Positions 4,284 to 6,064 of a DNA stretch of 6,064 bases are shown one piece after another; position 1 is the first letter of the stretch; each line of letters begins with the position of its first letter. The stretch is from Solirubrobacteraceae bacterium. Its GTDB lineage: Bacteria; Actinomycetota; Thermoleophilia; Solirubrobacterales; Solirubrobacteraceae. Where the stretch lies: contig JAICJK010000172.1 of assembly GCA_025928415.1 (NCBI GenBank), forward strand, positions 1 to 6,064. The letters are read 5' to 3'. Under the pieces are notes generated by a model that made no database searches, was not told where the DNA came from, and was given only the letters and a program-made list of their open reading frames with translations. The position numbers and the translations under genes were made by a program.

Positions 4284-6064
4284 CTGCCCGTCCGCCTCGA
4301 CATCCCCCCGTTCGACGTCGGCGCCGCGGTCGCGCTGGAAGGCGCCCTCGGCGTCTCGTTCCCGCTCGCGCAGGTCCTCGTGCGCCGGGGCCTGGGCGCT
4401 CCGGAGGCCGCGCGGGCCTGGCTGGCCGCCCGCGACGAGCACGACCCGTCGGCCTTCGCCGGGATCGAGGGCGCGGTGCAGGTCGTGCGCCGCCACGTGG
4501 CGGCCGGCTCGCGGATCACCGTCCACGGCGACTACGACGTCGACGGCGTGTGCTCCACCGCGATCCTCGTGCGGGCGCTGCGCAGCCTCGGCGCCGACGT
4601 CGACTGGTACCTGCCCAGCCGCACGGAGGACGGCTACGGCCTCGCGGCGGCGACGGTGCAGCGCCTGGCGGCCCGCGGCACCCGCCTGCTGGTCACCGCG
4701 GACTGCGCGATCACCGCGGTCGAGGAGGTGGCCGCGGCACGGGCCGCCGGCATGGACGTGGTGGTGACCGACCACCACGCCCCGCGCGCCGACGGGGTGC
4801 TGCCCGACGCGCCGCTGGTCCACCCGGCGCTGTGCGGCTACCCGTGCCCGGAGCTGTGCGCCGCGGGCGTCGCCCACAAGCTCGCGCTCGCCCTGCTGGC
4901 CGCCGCGGGGGCGGACCCGGCGACGGCGCACGAGGACCTGGACCTGGTCGCGCTGGCCACGGTCGCCGACTGCGTGCCGCTCGTGGGGGAGAACCGCCGC
5001 CTGGTCCGCGAGGGCCTGCGGGCGCTGGCCATGACGCGCAAGCCGGGCCTGCGCGCCCTGCTGCGCGTCGCGCGGGTCGACCCGTCGCGGGTGGACGCGA
5101 CGTCGATCGGCTTCCGGCTGGCGCCGCGGATCAACGCGGCGGGCCGCATGCAGCGCGCCGACGCGGGCCTCGAGCTCGTCCTCACCCAGGACGAGGCGCG
5201 CGCCGCCGAGATCGCCGAGGAGCTCGACCGCCTGAACGGCGACCGCCGCCACACCGAGCAGCGCATCCTCTTCGCGGCCGAGGGCCTGCTCGCCGCGGCC
5301 GGCGAGCAGCCCGGCTACGTCCTGGCCGCCGACGACTGGCATCCCGGCGTCATCGGCATCGTCGCCTCGCGCCTGGCCGAGCGCCATCACCGTCCCGTCG
5401 TGCTGGTCGCGCTGGACGGCGAGCAGGGCACGGGGTCCGGCCGCTCGATCCCGGCCTTCGACCTGCTGGGCGGGCTGGAGGCCGCGAGCGCCCATCTGCT
5501 GCGCCACGGAGGCCACCGCGCCGCCGCGGGCTGCACGGTCGCGCGCGGCTCGGTCGACGCCTTCCGCGCCGCCTTCGCCGCGCACGCGGCGGCCACGCTG
5601 ACCCCGGAGGACCTGGTGCCGCGCGAGCGGGTGGACGCCGTCGTGGCCGGCGACGAGCTCGGCGCCGCGCTGGCCGAGGAGCTCGGGCGCCTCGCGCCGT
5701 TCGGGATGGGCAACCCGCGCCCGTCGCTGCTGGTGCCCGGCGCCCGCCTGACCGACCCGCGCCCGATGGGGGAGGGCAAGCACGTGCGCTTCACCGTGCA
5801 GTCCGGCGGCGCGCGCGCCGGCGCCGTCGCGTTCGGCACGGCCTCGCTGCCCGACGGCGCGCAGGACGGCCTCGACGCCACCTTCGGCCTCGAGCTCAAC
5901 GAGTTCAACGGCGCCGTCGAGCCGCGCCTGGTCCTGCGGCGCGCCTGCCCGCCGGCCCCCGCGCCCGTCACCGTCGTCGGCGAGGCCGCGGACTGGCGGG
6001 CCGCCGTCCTGGCCGACGCCGCCGCGCCGCTGGAGCGCTGGCGAGCGCCCGCCCCGCCGGCGCC
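4284..6064 (+). CDS. recJ: Single-stranded-DNA-specific 5'-3' exonuclease RecJ (partial, C-terminus beyond right edge)
   Basis: RecJ degrades single-stranded DNA 5' to 3' in recombinational, mismatch and base-excision repair. The 593 codons shown cover the whole catalytic core. DHH domain: HGDYDVDG (81-88), TADCAIT (138-144), TDHH (162-165) and ATVAD (225-229) supply the metal-binding Asp and His residues; PRINAAGR follows (281-288). DHHA1 domain: GSGRS (384-388) and HGGHRAAAG (408-416). OB-fold region: PFGMGNP (472-478) to about 553. Reading continues at least 40 residues past the usual end of a 577-aa E. coli-type RecJ, so a C-terminal extension is likely. Start: the family-like N-terminus (PVRLDIPPFDVGAAVAL, then LAQVLVRRGL) begins before any ATG, GTG or TTG, so CTG 4284 is the best start. 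GTG 4380 would remove about 32 conserved-looking residues, and the nearest upstream standard start (GTG 3975) lies deep inside the preceding gene. Identity is firm; the exact start is not. Confidence 0.93.
   Translation, partial: MPVRLDIPPFDVGAAVALEGALGVSFPLAQVLVRRGLGAPEAARAWLAARDEHDPSAFAGIEGAVQVVRRHVAAGSRITVHGDYDVDGVCSTAILVRALRSLGADVDWYLPSRTEDGYGLAAATVQRLAARGTRLLVTADCAITAVEEVAAARAAGMDVVVTDHHAPRADGVLPDAPLVHPALCGYPCPELCAAGVAHKLALALLAAAGADPATAHEDLDLVALATVADCVPLVGENRRLVREGLRALAMTRKPGLRALLRVARVDPSRVDATSIGFRLAPRINAAGRMQRADAGLELVLTQDEARAAEIAEELDRLNGDRRHTEQRILFAAEGLLAAAGEQPGYVLAADDWHPGVIGIVASRLAERHHRPVVLVALDGEQGTGSGRSIPAFDLLGGLEAASAHLLRHGGHRAAAGCTVARGSVDAFRAAFAAHAAATLTPEDLVPRERVDAVVAGDELGAALAEELGRLAPFGMGNPRPSLLVPGARLTDPRPMGEGKHVRFTVQSGGARAGAVAFGTASLPDGAQDGLDATFGLELNEFNGAVEPRLVLRRACPPAPAPVTVVGEAADWRAAVLADAAAPLERWRAPAPPA

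Noticed and set aside
4237..4767. A plus-strand open frame starting at GTG 4237 near the recJ start
   Set aside because: It is in a different frame from the RecJ motifs and gives a Ser/Arg/Pro-rich string; it ends inside recJ and there is no sign of a frameshift.
3870..5783. A 637-codon minus-strand open frame opposite recJ and the small membrane gene
   Set aside because: It is antisense to a recJ with every catalytic motif, and its translation is biased and repetitive.

Overview
The window is very GC-rich DNA with strong G/C preference at third codon positions. Many long antisense and out-of-frame open frames result from that bias and are not genes. It most resembles a high-GC Actinomycetota chromosome. 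The single-chain SecD-SecF translocase, the actinobacterial-style YSLYD motif in SecF, the compact spacing and the secDF-to-recJ order suggest the Thermoleophilia/Solirubrobacterales side of the phylum. This placement is inferred from remembered protein resemblance, not from a search.

Layout, left to right. (1) Positions 446 to 1, minus strand: the N-terminal part of an unknown single-pass membrane protein that runs off the left edge. (2) Positions 447-535: a divergent intergenic region with a TAnnnT -10-like hexamer enclosed in a perfect 7-bp inverted repeat. (3) Positions 536-985, plus: a small protein made of a four-cysteine zinc ribbon and a PAS-like domain. (4) Positions 986-1030: a very C-rich spacer. 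(5) Positions 1031-3937, plus: a full-length 968-aa SecDF with all key proton-path residues and a long charged C-terminal tail. (6) Positions 3937-4224, plus: a 95-aa membrane protein overlapping the secDF stop by one base, with a strong ribosome binding site. (7) Positions 4225-4283: a short gap with another TAnnnT hexamer enclosed in an inverted repeat. (8) From 4284 to the right edge, plus: the single-strand exonuclease RecJ, whose best-supported start is a non-standard CTG. It is cut by the window end.

How they fit together. SecDF is the proton-driven accessory engine of the Sec export channel. The overlapping small membrane protein is almost certainly co-translated with it. The zinc ribbon-PAS gene lies 45 bases upstream on the same strand and is probably in the same transcription unit, so it could be a cytosolic sensor or adaptor, though nothing in the sequence proves a link to export. 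RecJ, a DNA repair enzyme, seems to have its own promoter. secDF next to recJ is a known neighbourhood in other Gram-positive bacteria, often followed by apt and relA.

I see no tRNA, rRNA, CRISPR array, insertion sequence, prophage or horizontally acquired segment. The window looks like conserved core chromosome. The observations most worth checking are the CTG start of recJ, the dyads around both -10-like hexamers, and the stand-alone zinc ribbon-PAS protein.
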